A stretch of 64,000 nt of DNA. Origin: Firmicutes bacterium UBA3572 (GTDB lineage: Bacteria > Bacillota > Desulfotomaculia > Desulfotomaculales > Desulforudaceae). This document shows positions 44,948 through 53,103 of the stretch, piece by piece. The stretch is taken from contig DFNH01000001.1 of assembly GCA_002375985.1 (NCBI GenBank), positions 14,845 to 78,844 of the forward strand. The letters run 5' to 3'. The stretch's first letter is position 1. Every line of letters begins with the position of its first letter. The position numbers and the translations under genes are program-made. Below the pieces are notes generated by a model. That model had not been told where the DNA came from and ran no database searches. It saw only the letters and a list, made by a program, of their open reading frames with translations.

Positions 44948-44975
44948 GAATGCGGCTTCGCCGCATTCTTCCTCA
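44948..44975 (+). terminator. Leader hairpin before hisS (candidate attenuator)
   Basis: GAATGCGGC-TTC-GCCGCATTC is a perfect 9-bp stem followed by TTCCTCATGTTT, lying inside the hisS leader downstream of the promoter. It could attenuate hisS-aspS. I see no T-box specifier or consensus T-box bulge. Confidence 0.55.
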
Positions 44976-45017
44976 TGTTTAGTTATGGTTTTTATTCGAG
45001 AGTGAGGGTGGTGGCTT

Positions 45018-46283
45018 TTGCAGATAGCCAGACCGCGCGGGACAAGGGACATTTTGCCCGAAGAGGCCCTGAGGTGGCGGCAGATAGAGGACCTTATTCA
45101 CCATCTTTGTCGTCTGTATGGTTACGGCGAAATACGTACGCCCGTTTTTGAGGCTACCGAGTTGTTTCTGCGCGGGGTGGGCGAGGCCACCGATATCGTT
45201 GAAAAAGAAATGTACACCTTCCAAAGCAAGGGCCAACGGGGGCGCAGCCTGACCCTCAGACCAGAAGGCACGGCGCCGGTGGCCAGAGCTTATCTGGAGA
45301 ACAACCTGCACGCCAGGCCACAGCCGGTAAAGCTTTATTATTTTGGTCCCATGTTTCGTTACGACCGGCCGCAGGCCGGGCGCTACCGCCAGTTTCACCA
45401 ATTCGGGGCCGAAGTTCTGGGCACCGATCATCCGGCGGCCGATGCCGAGGTCATCGCCCTGGCCATGGCTTTTTTTAAAGCGTTGGGCCTGGATGGGCTC
45501 CAACTGCAACTGAACAGCATAGGTTGTCCCTTGTGCCGTCCCGTGATGCGGGAAAAGCTGGTGGAGTACTTTAGCGTCCGCGTCGCGGAATGTTGCCCGG
45601 ATTGCCGCCAGCGTTTCTCCAGAAACCCGTTGCGCCTGCTGGACTGTAAGGAAAAGGTTTGCCGGGAGGTCGGAAGTCAGGCCCCCAACCCGGTGGACTG
45701 CCTTTGCCCCGGGTGCGGAGAGCATTTCCGGCAAGTGCGCCGCTACCTGGACCTGATGCGCCTGCCTTATACCCTAAACCCACGCCTAGTGCGCGGGTTG
45801 GACTACTACACCAAGACGGCTTTTGAAATCATCGTCCCCGGGGCCGGCGCCCAGGATGCCGTCGGCGGCGGTGGCCGTTACGATGGTCTAATGCAAGCCA
45901 TCGGCGGCCGGGCGGTGCCGGGGGTGGGCTTTGCTTTGGGGTTGGAACGAACCCTGCGGCTGATGGAAAAGCAGTCCGCGTCCCCGGAGGTGCCCGGGCC
46001 GACCGTGTTTGTGGCTTCGGCGGGTGAGACCCAGGACGTGGTGACCAAGCTGGTGGGCGACCTGCGGGCGGCGGGGTTGGCCGCGGACCGCGACTACATG
46101 GGACGAGGCCTCCGGGCGCAGATGAGATACGCCCAGAAACTCAAGGCCGCCTACGTGCTCCTCGCGGGCGAGGAAGAACTACAGCGCGGCCGGGTTATCT
46201 TAAGAGATATGCAAACGGGTGAACAAAAAGAAATACGTTTAGAAGACGCCGTAAACGTGTTGCGAGCAGTCGCCGGCAAATAG
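45018..46283 (+). CDS. hisS: Histidyl-tRNA synthetase
   Basis: Class II synthetase of 421 residues: N-terminal RPRGTRDILPEEA, motif 2 region MFRYDRPQAGRYRQFHQFGAE, the histidine motifs LVRGLDYYTKTAFEI and GGGGRYDGL, motif 3 GVGFALGLERT, and a C-terminal anticodon domain. TTG start after GAGGGTGGTGG. First gene of the hisS-aspS operon. Confidence 0.96.
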   Translation: MQIARPRGTRDILPEEALRWRQIEDLIHHLCRLYGYGEIRTPVFEATELFLRGVGEATDIVEKEMYTFQSKGQRGRSLTLRPEGTAPVARAYLENNLHARPQPVKLYYFGPMFRYDRPQAGRYRQFHQFGAEVLGTDHPAADAEVIALAMAFFKALGLDGLQLQLNSIGCPLCRPVMREKLVEYFSVRVAECCPDCRQRFSRNPLRLLDCKEKVCREVGSQAPNPVDCLCPGCGEHFRQVRRYLDLMRLPYTLNPRLVRGLDYYTKTAFEIIVPGAGAQDAVGGGGRYDGLMQAIGGRAVPGVGFALGLERTLRLMEKQSASPEVPGPTVFVASAGETQDVVTKLVGDLRAAGLAADRDYMGRGLRAQMRYAQKLKAAYVLLAGEEELQRGRVILRDMQTGEQKEIRLEDAVNVLRAVAGK

Positions 46284-46299
46284 TGGGGGTGTTGGGGCC

Positions 46300-48105
46300 G
46301 TGGAATTAGAGTCGATGCAAGGACTGAAGCGTACGCACCAGTGTGGCAGTTTGTCCCGGAAAGAGGCGGGGTCTGCCGTTGTGCTCACCGGCTGGGTTGC
46401 CCGCCGGCGGGATCACGGAGGCCTTATCTTCGTTGATCTTAGGGACCGGTCTGGAATCGTCCAGGTGGTTTTCAGCCCGGATGATCAGGACGCTTTTGCC
46501 AAGGCCGAAAGCCTGCGCAGCGAGTACGTGGTAGCCGTGGCCGGAACGGTCCGGGTGCGGCCGGAAGGCACGGAAAACCCGAAACTGGCCACCGGGGACG
46601 TTGAAGTTGTGGCCCGGGAAGTCCGGATCCTGAACCGGGCCCGGACGCCCGTTTTTTACATTGAGGACGGCATCGAGGTGGATGAGAACCTGCGCCTGCG
46701 TTACCGGTACCTCGACCTGCGTCGCCCAGAAATGCAGGCGGCGCTTGCCTTTAGACACCGGGCGGCCAAGGTGGTGCGGGACTTTTTGGACAGCCGGGGC
46801 TTCTGGGAGATAGAAACTCCCTTCTTGACCCGGAGCACGCCGGAAGGGGCGCGGGATTTTCTGGTGCCCAGCCGGTTGAATCCCGGCAAGTTTTATGCCC
46901 TGCCCCAGTCACCGCAGCTTTTTAAACAACTCCTCATGGTCTCCGGCGTGGAACGTTACTTCCAGGTGGTGCGCTGCTTCCGTGACGAGGACCTGCGGGC
47001 CGACCGGCAGCCGGAGTTCACCCAGATCGACTTGGAGATGTCTTTCGTGGACAGCGAAGACGTGATGATGCTGATCGAGGAACTGATGGCGGCCGTATGC
47101 TGCCAGGCGGCGGGGGTGGAGATCGAAACTCCGTTTCCCAGGCTCACCTACCGCGAAGCGTTGGACCGGTTCGGCACGGACAAGCCGGATCTGCGGTACG
47201 GGCTGGAGTTGCGCGATGTGTCCGATGTGGCTGCCGGTTGCGCGTTCAAGGTGTTCCAGGCGGCTGTGGCGGCCGGTGGCCAGGTTCGGGGTATCCGGGT
47301 GCCGGGCTGTGCCGGTTACAGCCGCAAGGACCTGGACGAGTTGACCCAATATGCAGTCCGGCACGGGGCGAAAGGTTTGGCCTATTTCCTGTACACCGAA
47401 AATGGGCTCAAATCGCCGATTGCCAAGTTTTTCTCCGCGGGGGAACTGGAGATCCTGATTCAGCGTCTGGAGGCGGCACCGGGAGACCTGTTGTTGTTTG
47501 TCGCCGATACCCCGGAGGTGGTGGCCACCGCGCTTTCGGCCTTGCGGCGGGAGATGGCGGCACGGCTGGGTCTTGTGGATCAGTCGCGGTTGGCTTTCGT
47601 CTGGGTGCATGATTTTCCCTTGTTGGAGTACGATGATGCGGAAAAACGCTTTGTGGCCGTGCACCATCCGTTTACCGCGCCGGTGGATGAAGACCTGGAG
47701 CTTTTGCGGTCCGCGCCGGAAAAGGTACGGGCCAGAGCCTACGATCTGGTACTAAACGGGGTGGAAATCGGCGGGGGCAGTATTAGAATACACCGCCGGG
47801 ACATCCAGGAACTGTTGTTTGCCGTTATTGGCCTGGCACCGGAGGAGGCGCGGGAAAAGTTCGGCTTTTTGCTTGATGCCTTTGAGTACGGTACGCCGCC
47901 ACACGGCGGTTTTGCCGTGGGCTTTGACCGTCTGGTGATGCTGCTGGCCGGGAAAAAGACCATTCGGGACGTGATGGCCTTTCCGAAGACACAGAGCGGC
48001 ACCGATCTGTTGACCGGGGCGCCCGGGGCGGTGGCGCCAGCCCAACTGGAGGAACTGGGCGTGCGGGTGGCGGCGAAGAGGTTTGGGAACGGCTTGAAAT
48101 CCTGA
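46300..48105 (+). CDS. aspS: Aspartyl-tRNA synthetase
   Basis: Bacterial-type AspRS of 601 residues with OB anticodon domain (VVLTGWVARRRDHGGLIFVDLRDRSG), catalytic motifs (FLVPSRLNPGKFYALPQSPQLFKQLLM; RCFRDEDLRADRQPEFTQIDLEMSF), the GAD insertion, and motif 3 GFAVGFDRLVMLL. Whether it discriminates Asp from Asn tRNA cannot be judged here. GTG start; ATG 46315 is an alternative. Sixteen bases after hisS. Confidence 0.96.
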   Translation: MELESMQGLKRTHQCGSLSRKEAGSAVVLTGWVARRRDHGGLIFVDLRDRSGIVQVVFSPDDQDAFAKAESLRSEYVVAVAGTVRVRPEGTENPKLATGDVEVVAREVRILNRARTPVFYIEDGIEVDENLRLRYRYLDLRRPEMQAALAFRHRAAKVVRDFLDSRGFWEIETPFLTRSTPEGARDFLVPSRLNPGKFYALPQSPQLFKQLLMVSGVERYFQVVRCFRDEDLRADRQPEFTQIDLEMSFVDSEDVMMLIEELMAAVCCQAAGVEIETPFPRLTYREALDRFGTDKPDLRYGLELRDVSDVAAGCAFKVFQAAVAAGGQVRGIRVPGCAGYSRKDLDELTQYAVRHGAKGLAYFLYTENGLKSPIAKFFSAGELEILIQRLEAAPGDLLLFVADTPEVVATALSALRREMAARLGLVDQSRLAFVWVHDFPLLEYDDAEKRFVAVHHPFTAPVDEDLELLRSAPEKVRARAYDLVLNGVEIGGGSIRIHRRDIQELLFAVIGLAPEEAREKFGFLLDAFEYGTPPHGGFAVGFDRLVMLLAGKKTIRDVMAFPKTQSGTDLLTGAPGAVAPAQLEELGVRVAAKRFGNGLKS

Positions 48106-48133
48106 ACACGCAACGCTTTTAGCCGATTAACAC

Positions 48134-48162
48134 TTGCGAAAGCCGCAGCGCTGTGCTAGTAT
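48134..48162 (+). promoter_or_regulatory. Sigma-A promoter of 6S RNA
   Basis: TTGCGA (48134-48139), 17-base spacer, TAGTAT (48157-48162). Predicted transcription start near 48169. Confidence 0.65.
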
Positions 48163-48185
48163 TGTTTTAGGCTAGGAGTAACAAA

Positions 48186-48381
48186 ATACGTCTAAACCCT
48201 GCTATGCCCGTGACCGACTTGAAGTTCTGAGCCAACAGCGACACCTAGGGAGCCCGGACTCTGGTTGTGGCTCACAGGCCCCCGCGCGGGGAAGTGATAA
48301 GCAATCAGGAGGGCACCCACGTTCTGAGAAGGGGTTCAGGAAACTTTGAGAGGTCAACGGCATCGTGGGGTTTAGGTGTTT
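48186..48381 (+). ncRNA. ssrS: 6S RNA
   Basis: A ~195-nt RNA that sequesters the housekeeping RNA polymerase by mimicking an open promoter. The ends pair in a long closing stem: CTAAACCC (48192-48199) with GGGTTTAG (48368-48375), extended inward through GCC/GGC with one mismatch and outward by a few pairs. Internal sequence such as TTGAAGTTCTGAGCCAAC, GACACCTAGGGAGCCC, GGCTCACAGGCCC and GGGCACCCACGTTCTGAGAA is characteristic of Firmicute 6S RNAs. A promoter precedes and an intrinsic terminator follows. It lies just downstream of aspS. Confidence 0.88.
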
Positions 48382-48386
48382 CCCGC

Positions 48387-48416
48387 CCGTGTTCGTAAAA
48401 GAGCACGGCTTTTTTG
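48387..48416 (+). terminator. Terminator of 6S RNA
   Basis: CCGTGTTC (48387-48394) pairs with GAGCACGG (48401-48408), followed by CTTTTTTG. A strong intrinsic terminator. Confidence 0.85.
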
Positions 48417-48460
48417 TTATTACGGGGCATAATTGGATTATGAGCGGCGTTTTTTGAACT

Positions 48461-48493
48461 AGCTTCCAATGTGACCCCCGATAATGCTCCGGG
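48461..48493 (+). repeat. Dispersed 33-base repeat, second copy
   Basis: AGCTTCCAATGTGACC... through GATAATGCTCCGGG matches 30883-30915 at 27 or so of 33 positions. The following sequence opens a short frame (MLRVHSRVLGAKAISREL) that faintly resembles an IS21-type transposase start, then decays. The gap 48421-48634 otherwise holds nothing recognised. Confidence 0.45.
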
Positions 48494-48634
48494 TGCATAG
48501 TAGAGTTTTGGGAGCGAAGGCCATTAGCCGTGAATTGAAAACGCGGTTTGCGCGGGGGAAGTGCTGGGTGTGCATGGCGGTGGTCACGGCGTTGGTGGTA
48601 AAATCTAATATTAAATCTTTGGGAGGTGGGAGGT

Positions 48635-49798
48635 GTGCGCCGCATCTATCTGGACCACGGGGCTACCACCCCGCTTGACCCGCGGGTGTTGGACGAAATG
48701 CTTCCTTATTTGCGCGAAGTATTTGGAAATCCTTCCAGCGCACACGCTTTTGGTCGGGAAGCGCGCGAGGGGGTGGAAAAGGCGCGGATCCGCGTGGCCC
48801 GGGCGTTGAATGCCGATCCCCGAGAAATTGTGTTTACCAGCGGCGGTTCGGAAGCCAACTACCTGGCGGTGCGGGGCGCGGCCTACGCCAACCGTGACCG
48901 CGGTAACCATATTGTGGCGTCGCGGATTGAACATCATTCGGTGTTGGATACCTGTTTGGACCTGGCGGAGCACGGGTATGAGGTTAGCTGGGTTCCGGTA
49001 AACGAGGACGGGATTGTTGATCCCCGGAAAGTGGCCGCCCTCCTGCGCCCGACCACGATCCTCGTGACGGTGATGCTGGCGAACAACGAGGTGGGAACCA
49101 TCCAGCCGGTCCGGGAGATTGCCGCGTTGGCCCGGGAAAGGGGCGTGTTGTGCCATACCGACGCCGTCCAGGGCTTCGGCAAGATGGCCGTCGATGTTCA
49201 GAACCTGGGCGTGGACATGCTTTCGATTTCGGCGCATAAGATTTACGGCCCCAAGGGCGCAGGCGCTCTGTATCTGCGGGCGGGCACACGCTGGCAGCCG
49301 TTAAACCACGGCGGGGGCCAGGAGGCGAGGCGGCGTCCGGGTACCGAGAACGTGCCCGGGATAGTCGGGTTGGGAGCGGCGGCGGCATTGGCCGTCGCGG
49401 AACTGGAGCACGAGACGGCACAGGTCCGGGTCTTGCGGGACCGGCTGGTTAGCGAGGTTTTGAGGCGCATTCCGGGGGCGCGTTTGAGCGGGCACCCGGT
49501 CCGCCGGGTGCCCCACAATGCCCACTTCTGCTTCGAGGGCGTGGCCGGCGGCGCGCTCTTGGCCGGCTTGGATGCCGCGGGCGTGGCCGTTTCGGCGGCA
49601 TCGGCGTGCGCCGCCGGTTCCGGAACGCCGTCCCACGTACTGCAGGCCATGGGTTTTGCGGACGAGTTGGCCGCGGGCGCGTTACGGGTGACCCTGGGCC
49701 GGGGGAACACCGCCGCCGACGTGGATCTATTCGTGGAGACTCTGGAGCGGTTGGTCGAAAAGGCACGTCAAAAGGCTCCCTCTTCCGGCCGAAACTGA
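48635..49798 (+). CDS. Cysteine desulfurase (NifS/IscS family)
   Basis: PLP enzyme of about 387 residues that takes sulfur from cysteine for Fe-S clusters or tRNA thiolation. Landmarks: MRRIYLDHGATTPLDPRV, NPSSAHAFGREAR, SGGSEANYLA, HTDAVQGFGKM, the PLP lysine in SISAHKIYGPKG, GGGQEARRRPGTENV, and the active-site Cys loop SAASACAAGSGTPSHV (group I). GTG 48635 after GGGAGGTGGGAG is chosen; the frame opens three codons earlier. No iscU or mnmA is next to it. Confidence 0.93.
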   Translation: MRRIYLDHGATTPLDPRVLDEMLPYLREVFGNPSSAHAFGREAREGVEKARIRVARALNADPREIVFTSGGSEANYLAVRGAAYANRDRGNHIVASRIEHHSVLDTCLDLAEHGYEVSWVPVNEDGIVDPRKVAALLRPTTILVTVMLANNEVGTIQPVREIAALARERGVLCHTDAVQGFGKMAVDVQNLGVDMLSISAHKIYGPKGAGALYLRAGTRWQPLNHGGGQEARRRPGTENVPGIVGLGAAAALAVAELEHETAQVRVLRDRLVSEVLRRIPGARLSGHPVRRVPHNAHFCFEGVAGGALLAGLDAAGVAVSAASACAAGSGTPSHVLQAMGFADELAAGALRVTLGRGNTAADVDLFVETLERLVEKARQKAPSSGRN

Positions 49799-49901
49799 CG
49801 CCAGACCGTAACAAATCTTCCTGCCGCCAGTATTGCGCTACTTCGGTTAGCGAGGAAAAAGCCGGGCATAATACGAATAAGGACGACCTGGGCAGGGAGG
49901 T

Positions 49902-50081
49902 ATGGCGGTGCATTGTCCAATTTGTCACGGGAAGGCGACCGGCAAAGTGGGGGCGGAGCAGTATTATTGCTGGGACTGCTGCGTGGAATACCGGATAGAT
50001 AAGGAAGGCGTACGTATCTTCGAGGTGAACGAGGACGGCGGCCTGGTTCCCTTCGATCCCAACAACGACCTGGTTTACTAG
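49902..50081 (+). CDS. Small zinc-ribbon protein, 59 aa
   Basis: A 59-residue frame with ATG right after GGCAGGGAGG. It has two knuckles, CPIC near residue 5 and CWDCC near residue 23, spaced as in a rubredoxin-like zinc ribbon, followed by an acidic beta-rich tail (VRIFEVNEDGGLVPFDPNNDLVY). Similar short proteins follow cysteine desulfurase genes in this bacterial group, as far as I recall, but no function is known. It is below common length cut-offs and easy to miss. Confidence 0.65.
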   Translation: MAVHCPICHGKATGKVGAEQYYCWDCCVEYRIDKEGVRIFEVNEDGGLVPFDPNNDLVY

Positions 50082-50104
50082 AACAAAAGGGCCCACAATT
50101 AAAA

Positions 50105-50160
50105 AAGGGGCCAGGCATGTTTTGTGGATAAACCGCGAGATATCCACAACGCGGCTGGCC
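50105..50160. repeat. Hairpin with inverted DnaA boxes between convergent genes
   Basis: GGGGCCAG (50106-50113) pairs with CTGGCCCC near 50154-50161; inside, TTGTGGATA and TATCCACAA form a 9-bp inner pair. TGTGGATAA is a perfect (reverse) DnaA box and ATATCCACA a one-mismatch box. The 20 bases from CAGGCATG to GGATAA recur on the opposite strand at 61498-61517. Confidence 0.55.
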
Positions 50161-50190
50161 CCCGGTGCCAAGGTTCTATCGCCGTACCGG

Positions 50191-50922
50191 CTATAGGGGC
50201 GTCAGTTTAACGTGACCGCGGACGGCCAGTTGTGTCCCGATTACGGCCAGCGCGCCGTACACACCCTCGATGGAAAGGGCGAAGTCCACCGCTGCCGTAA
50301 GGTCTTCCGGGGACTGGACCCGGTTGGCGGCAGCGGTGGCCACCGCATCCGCCAGGGTAGCAGTCCGGGCCAGAATGGTCACGGCGTCGGCCTTTCCGTA
50401 ACTCAGGGAATGTCCCAGTGTGCCCGAGGACGTGCAAATTCCGAGTGGGGTCATCTCCGGGGATATCACCAGGCCTACCCGGTTGCTAAAGGGTGAAGGG
50501 CCGGCAAAAACGCCGATTGTCCTCTGTCTGTTGGATTTGATGAACAAATCACCGCCGTTTTCCACCAATACATCGCGGGAATAGCGGATCAAGAACCGTC
50601 CGGTGTATTCGGCGAATGCCCCGGCCACGGCGGCCATAGGGCCCACGCCGGCGGCGTCGGCCGCCGCAGTCATGTCGCGGGCGATCTGCGGTGCTGTCGC
50701 CGCCACCGGATAGGGGGTGAGCGCCCGAAGAAAACCAGGATCCTCGGCGATATAGTCCTCCAATTCCTGACGCAGGGTGCGGACGAACCGGTTGGCCCGG
50801 TCGGCCAACTCAGGGGTAAGGCGGTTACGCCGGATGCCGATGAAAAGGTCGGTTTCGCGAACCACCACCTGAAAGTGGGCCAGGTCTTCCTGGCGGAACA
50901 GCCGGCGGTAAGTCCTTTCCAC
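50191..50922 (-). CDS. UPF0280/COG2122 family protein (ApbE-like fold)
   Basis: A 243-residue member of UPF0280. Family features: YRRLFRQEDLAHFQVVVRETDLFI, GPMAAVAGAFAEYTGRFL, VLVENGGDLFIKSN, GICTSSGTLGHSLSYGKADAVTILA and ATLADAVATAAANRV. In Methanosarcina the COG2122 protein was linked genetically to homocysteine synthesis from sulfide together with DUF39 and NIL-ferredoxin proteins; here the three form one operon (30-base gap to the ferredoxin gene), in agreement with that role. Last gene of the SAM-riboswitch-controlled operon. Confidence 0.85.
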   Translation of the reverse strand: MERTYRRLFRQEDLAHFQVVVRETDLFIGIRRNRLTPELADRANRFVRTLRQELEDYIAEDPGFLRALTPYPVAATAPQIARDMTAAADAAGVGPMAAVAGAFAEYTGRFLIRYSRDVLVENGGDLFIKSNRQRTIGVFAGPSPFSNRVGLVISPEMTPLGICTSSGTLGHSLSYGKADAVTILARTATLADAVATAAANRVQSPEDLTAAVDFALSIEGVYGALAVIGTQLAVRGHVKLTPL

Positions 50923-50952
50923 TAGGAAATGACCTCCAGTCGCACGTGCTGG

Positions 50953-51363
50953 CTAGAACTTGACCTCCATGGCCCGCACCGGACAGGCGCGGGTGCACAG
51001 CTGGCAGACGATGCACTTTTCGCCGTCGAACTGGACGATCATCGACGGACGATCGATAAACAGTGCTTGAGACGGACAGATGGCGGTGCAGGCACCGCAG
51101 CTGATGCACTGCTCCTCGTTCCGGACGATCTCCTCGCTGAGCGGTTGGACGTTGACGCCCCGTTCCTGGAGAAAGGCGAGACCGGCGTCAAACTTGTCGC
51201 CGCTGAGCTCCACAATCATGGTCCCTTGCTTGTGCGGGTTGATGTTCGCCTTAAGGATGTTTACCATCAGGTCAAAATCTTTTACCAGGTAATAAATTAT
51301 GGGCTTATCAGCCACATCGGCCGGAAAACGCAGAACCACCTTTTTCGGGGTCACCGTCATCAC
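50953..51363 (-). CDS. NIL-domain 2x[4Fe-4S] ferredoxin
   Basis: A 136-residue protein: an N-terminal NIL (ACT-like) domain, residues 7-75, and two 4Fe-4S motifs, C86/C89/C92/C96 and C117/C120/C123/C127. NIL domains usually bind small molecules such as methionine. In methanogens the equivalent protein (MA1822 type) supplies electrons to the DUF39 enzyme in turning aspartate semialdehyde and sulfide into homocysteine. The start overlaps the DUF39 stop by four bases. Confidence 0.9.
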   Translation of the reverse strand: MMTVTPKKVVLRFPADVADKPIIYYLVKDFDLMVNILKANINPHKQGTMIVELSGDKFDAGLAFLQERGVNVQPLSEEIVRNEEQCISCGACTAICPSQALFIDRPSMIVQFDGEKCIVCQLCTRACPVRAMEVKF

Positions 51364-52568
51364 TCCTTCGGTCCTTTGATTTCAAGTGCTTTGCCCGTCA
51401 GGCCGGCGTCAGGGGACGGCAGTAACTGGACGGGCTCGGTCAGCGTAAACTTGCCGCTTAGGAGCCAGTCTTTGAGCAGGTGGGCGATCTCCCGGGCCTT
51501 GCTGTAGCTGGACAGGGGTGCGGTGGGCACGTCCCGGCCGTTGACCTTAATGGTGCCCGACTTTAATTCGGCGTAACTGACTAGGCCCAGGATTTCCGGC
51601 CGCCGCTGGGGATAAGCGACGCTGTAATCGACGATCGGAGCATAAAGCTCGGCGTCCGACCGCGCGGCACAGCGCAGTATTTCCTCGTCCAGGATCGGGA
51701 TCGGTACCCCGATGCCCACCACCAAGGTGGCGCCGTAACCCAGGATACTGGCGCCGACCAGCCAGTCCGGGCTCATCTGCTTGAGGTCACCCAACACGGT
51801 GAGCGTACCTCCGGCGGCAAACACCGATCCTTCCGTGGGACCTTCACGTACGGAAGGGCAGTGCTGGGTACCGTTCCACACCACGTAGCCTATACCGCCG
51901 CCAAGAAAGATCCGGGTGCCGACGCCGATAGTGCGGAAATATGGATCTTTAAGGAGCGGACTCAGTTGCCCACTGGTTGAATAGTGCGCGTTGCCGAGGC
52001 GGGGTTTTAAGACCCCCATGTAGGTGTACAGCGTGCGCTCGCCAAGATTAACCGCGACATTGTAGTTTTGGTAGCAATTGCGCGGGTTAAAAAGTACGGC
52101 CTCGTTAAGGTCATCCAGGGTGATGTAGGTTTCTACCTCCTGCCGGGGATAGCAGTCGGTACCATATCCGGTGACCCGAAGCTTAACCGGTTTCCCCGCC
52201 ACCAGGTCGTGGATAACGTGGCCGCCCCCGTGGCGAAACTCACCGGGGTGGTTGGAGTTTAACGGATCGTTGGCAGGTAAGGCCGTGGCACCCAGGTAGG
52301 TGTCGACCGCCGCCAGGCCGCCGTAGGCGGGTACGTCGTTCAACGTGATCTGGTGCCCCTTGATACGCGGCGCGCTATGCCCGAAATTTAGATATACCCC
52401 GGAAGAGCACATGGGGGCGAACGTTCCTGTGGTGACCACGTCCACCCGGCGGGCTGTCTCCGCCAGGCCGTGTTCCTGGACCATGGTCGTTACCTCTTCG
52501 GCGGTAACGACGACTGCTTTCCCCTCCCGGAGCCGCGCGTTGATTTCTGCGTAGGTTTTGATGCTCAT
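51360..52568 (-). CDS. Homocysteine biosynthesis protein (DUF39/COG1900)
   Basis: A 402-residue DUF39 protein, complete. The N-terminus (KTYAEINARLREGKAVVVTAEE) is followed by TTGTFAPMCSSGVYLNFGH with a conserved Cys, a GTDCYPRQEVET motif, and GGGIGYVVWNGTQH. Genetic work in Methanosarcina acetivorans (MA1821) assigns the family to homocysteine formation from aspartate semialdehyde and sulfide. First gene after a SAM-I riboswitch, which supports a methionine-pathway role directly from sequence. ATG preceded by GGAGGTG. Confidence 0.9.
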   Translation of the reverse strand: MSIKTYAEINARLREGKAVVVTAEEVTTMVQEHGLAETARRVDVVTTGTFAPMCSSGVYLNFGHSAPRIKGHQITLNDVPAYGGLAAVDTYLGATALPANDPLNSNHPGEFRHGGGHVIHDLVAGKPVKLRVTGYGTDCYPRQEVETYITLDDLNEAVLFNPRNCYQNYNVAVNLGERTLYTYMGVLKPRLGNAHYSTSGQLSPLLKDPYFRTIGVGTRIFLGGGIGYVVWNGTQHCPSVREGPTEGSVFAAGGTLTVLGDLKQMSPDWLVGASILGYGATLVVGIGVPIPILDEEILRCAARSDAELYAPIVDYSVAYPQRRPEILGLVSYAELKSGTIKVNGRDVPTAPLSSYSKAREIAHLLKDWLLSGKFTLTEPVQLLPSPDAGLTGKALEIKGPKE

Positions 52569-52604
52569 CCGTCACACCTCCAAAATAGTCTTGTGCTCTC
52601 CCGG

Positions 52605-52644
52605 AGAAAAGGAAAGAACCTCTTCTCACGGGGAAAAGAGGTTC
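52605..52644 (-). terminator. Riboswitch expression-platform terminator
   Basis: On the minus strand a stem of GAACCTCTT with AAGAGGTTC (52644-52616) is followed by TTTCCTTTTC. It lies directly after the SAM-I aptamer and before the DUF39 start, so SAM binding would be expected to favour its formation. Confidence 0.8.
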
Positions 52645-52660
52645 AGCTTATACGCCGCTC

Positions 52661-52781
52661 CTCTTATCTCCCGGGAGAAATATCTCCCGCAGGATTTAGC
52701 ACCTGGCCGGTGCCGTTTTGGGGCACCAGCTGGTTGCCGGGTTTCATCGGGCCAGTCCCTCCACCGCTCTTGATAAGAGAC
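52661..52781 (-). promoter_or_regulatory. SAM-I (S-box) riboswitch
   Basis: The minus strand carries the S-box hallmarks in order: CTCTTATCAAGAG, GGTGGAGGGACTGGCCC, GATGAAACCCGGCAACC, a GGTGCC/GGCACC stem, GGTGCTAAATCCTGC and the closing GATAAGAG that pairs back to the 5' strand. A terminator follows. It should switch off the homocysteine operon when S-adenosylmethionine is abundant. Confidence 0.95.
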
Positions 52782-53011
52782 TAAAAGCACTTTAAAATTA
52801 TGACCCTAGTCTACAGTAGGCTTGGTAAGGTGTCAAGAAAATTTTTTGCGTCACGGAAAAGGGGCTTCCTGTACAACTGCGTGCTCGGGCGGGAGGGGGA
52901 TGGGTTCTCGGCAAGGTCTGTGGCGGGAAGGTGTACTTGGCGATCGGGGCGCCGTTCTACCCCGGGTGATGGATGACCCACAGGCCCGACTGTGGTGCGG
53001 CTCTGCCTTTC

Positions 53012-53040
53012 TTGACCATGCTGGCAATTCTTTGTATAAT
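53012..53040 (+). promoter_or_regulatory. Sigma-A promoter of alaS
   Basis: TTGACC (53012-53017), 17-base spacer, TATAAT (53035-53040). Start would be near 53047, giving a ~57-base leader for alaS. The stretch 52801-53011 between it and the riboswitch shows nothing recognised. Confidence 0.8.
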
Positions 53041-53103
53041 TTAGGAGCGAAACGGCGGGGTTTGCCCCGAACCTATTGTTTTTGGGGGTTGTGTATTCAG
53101 ATA

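Noticed and set aside
44889..45017. T-box riboswitch before hisS
   Set aside because: AAAGGGTGAGGACG only loosely recalls the T-box sequence; the leader is too short and no Stem I specifier with a His codon was found.
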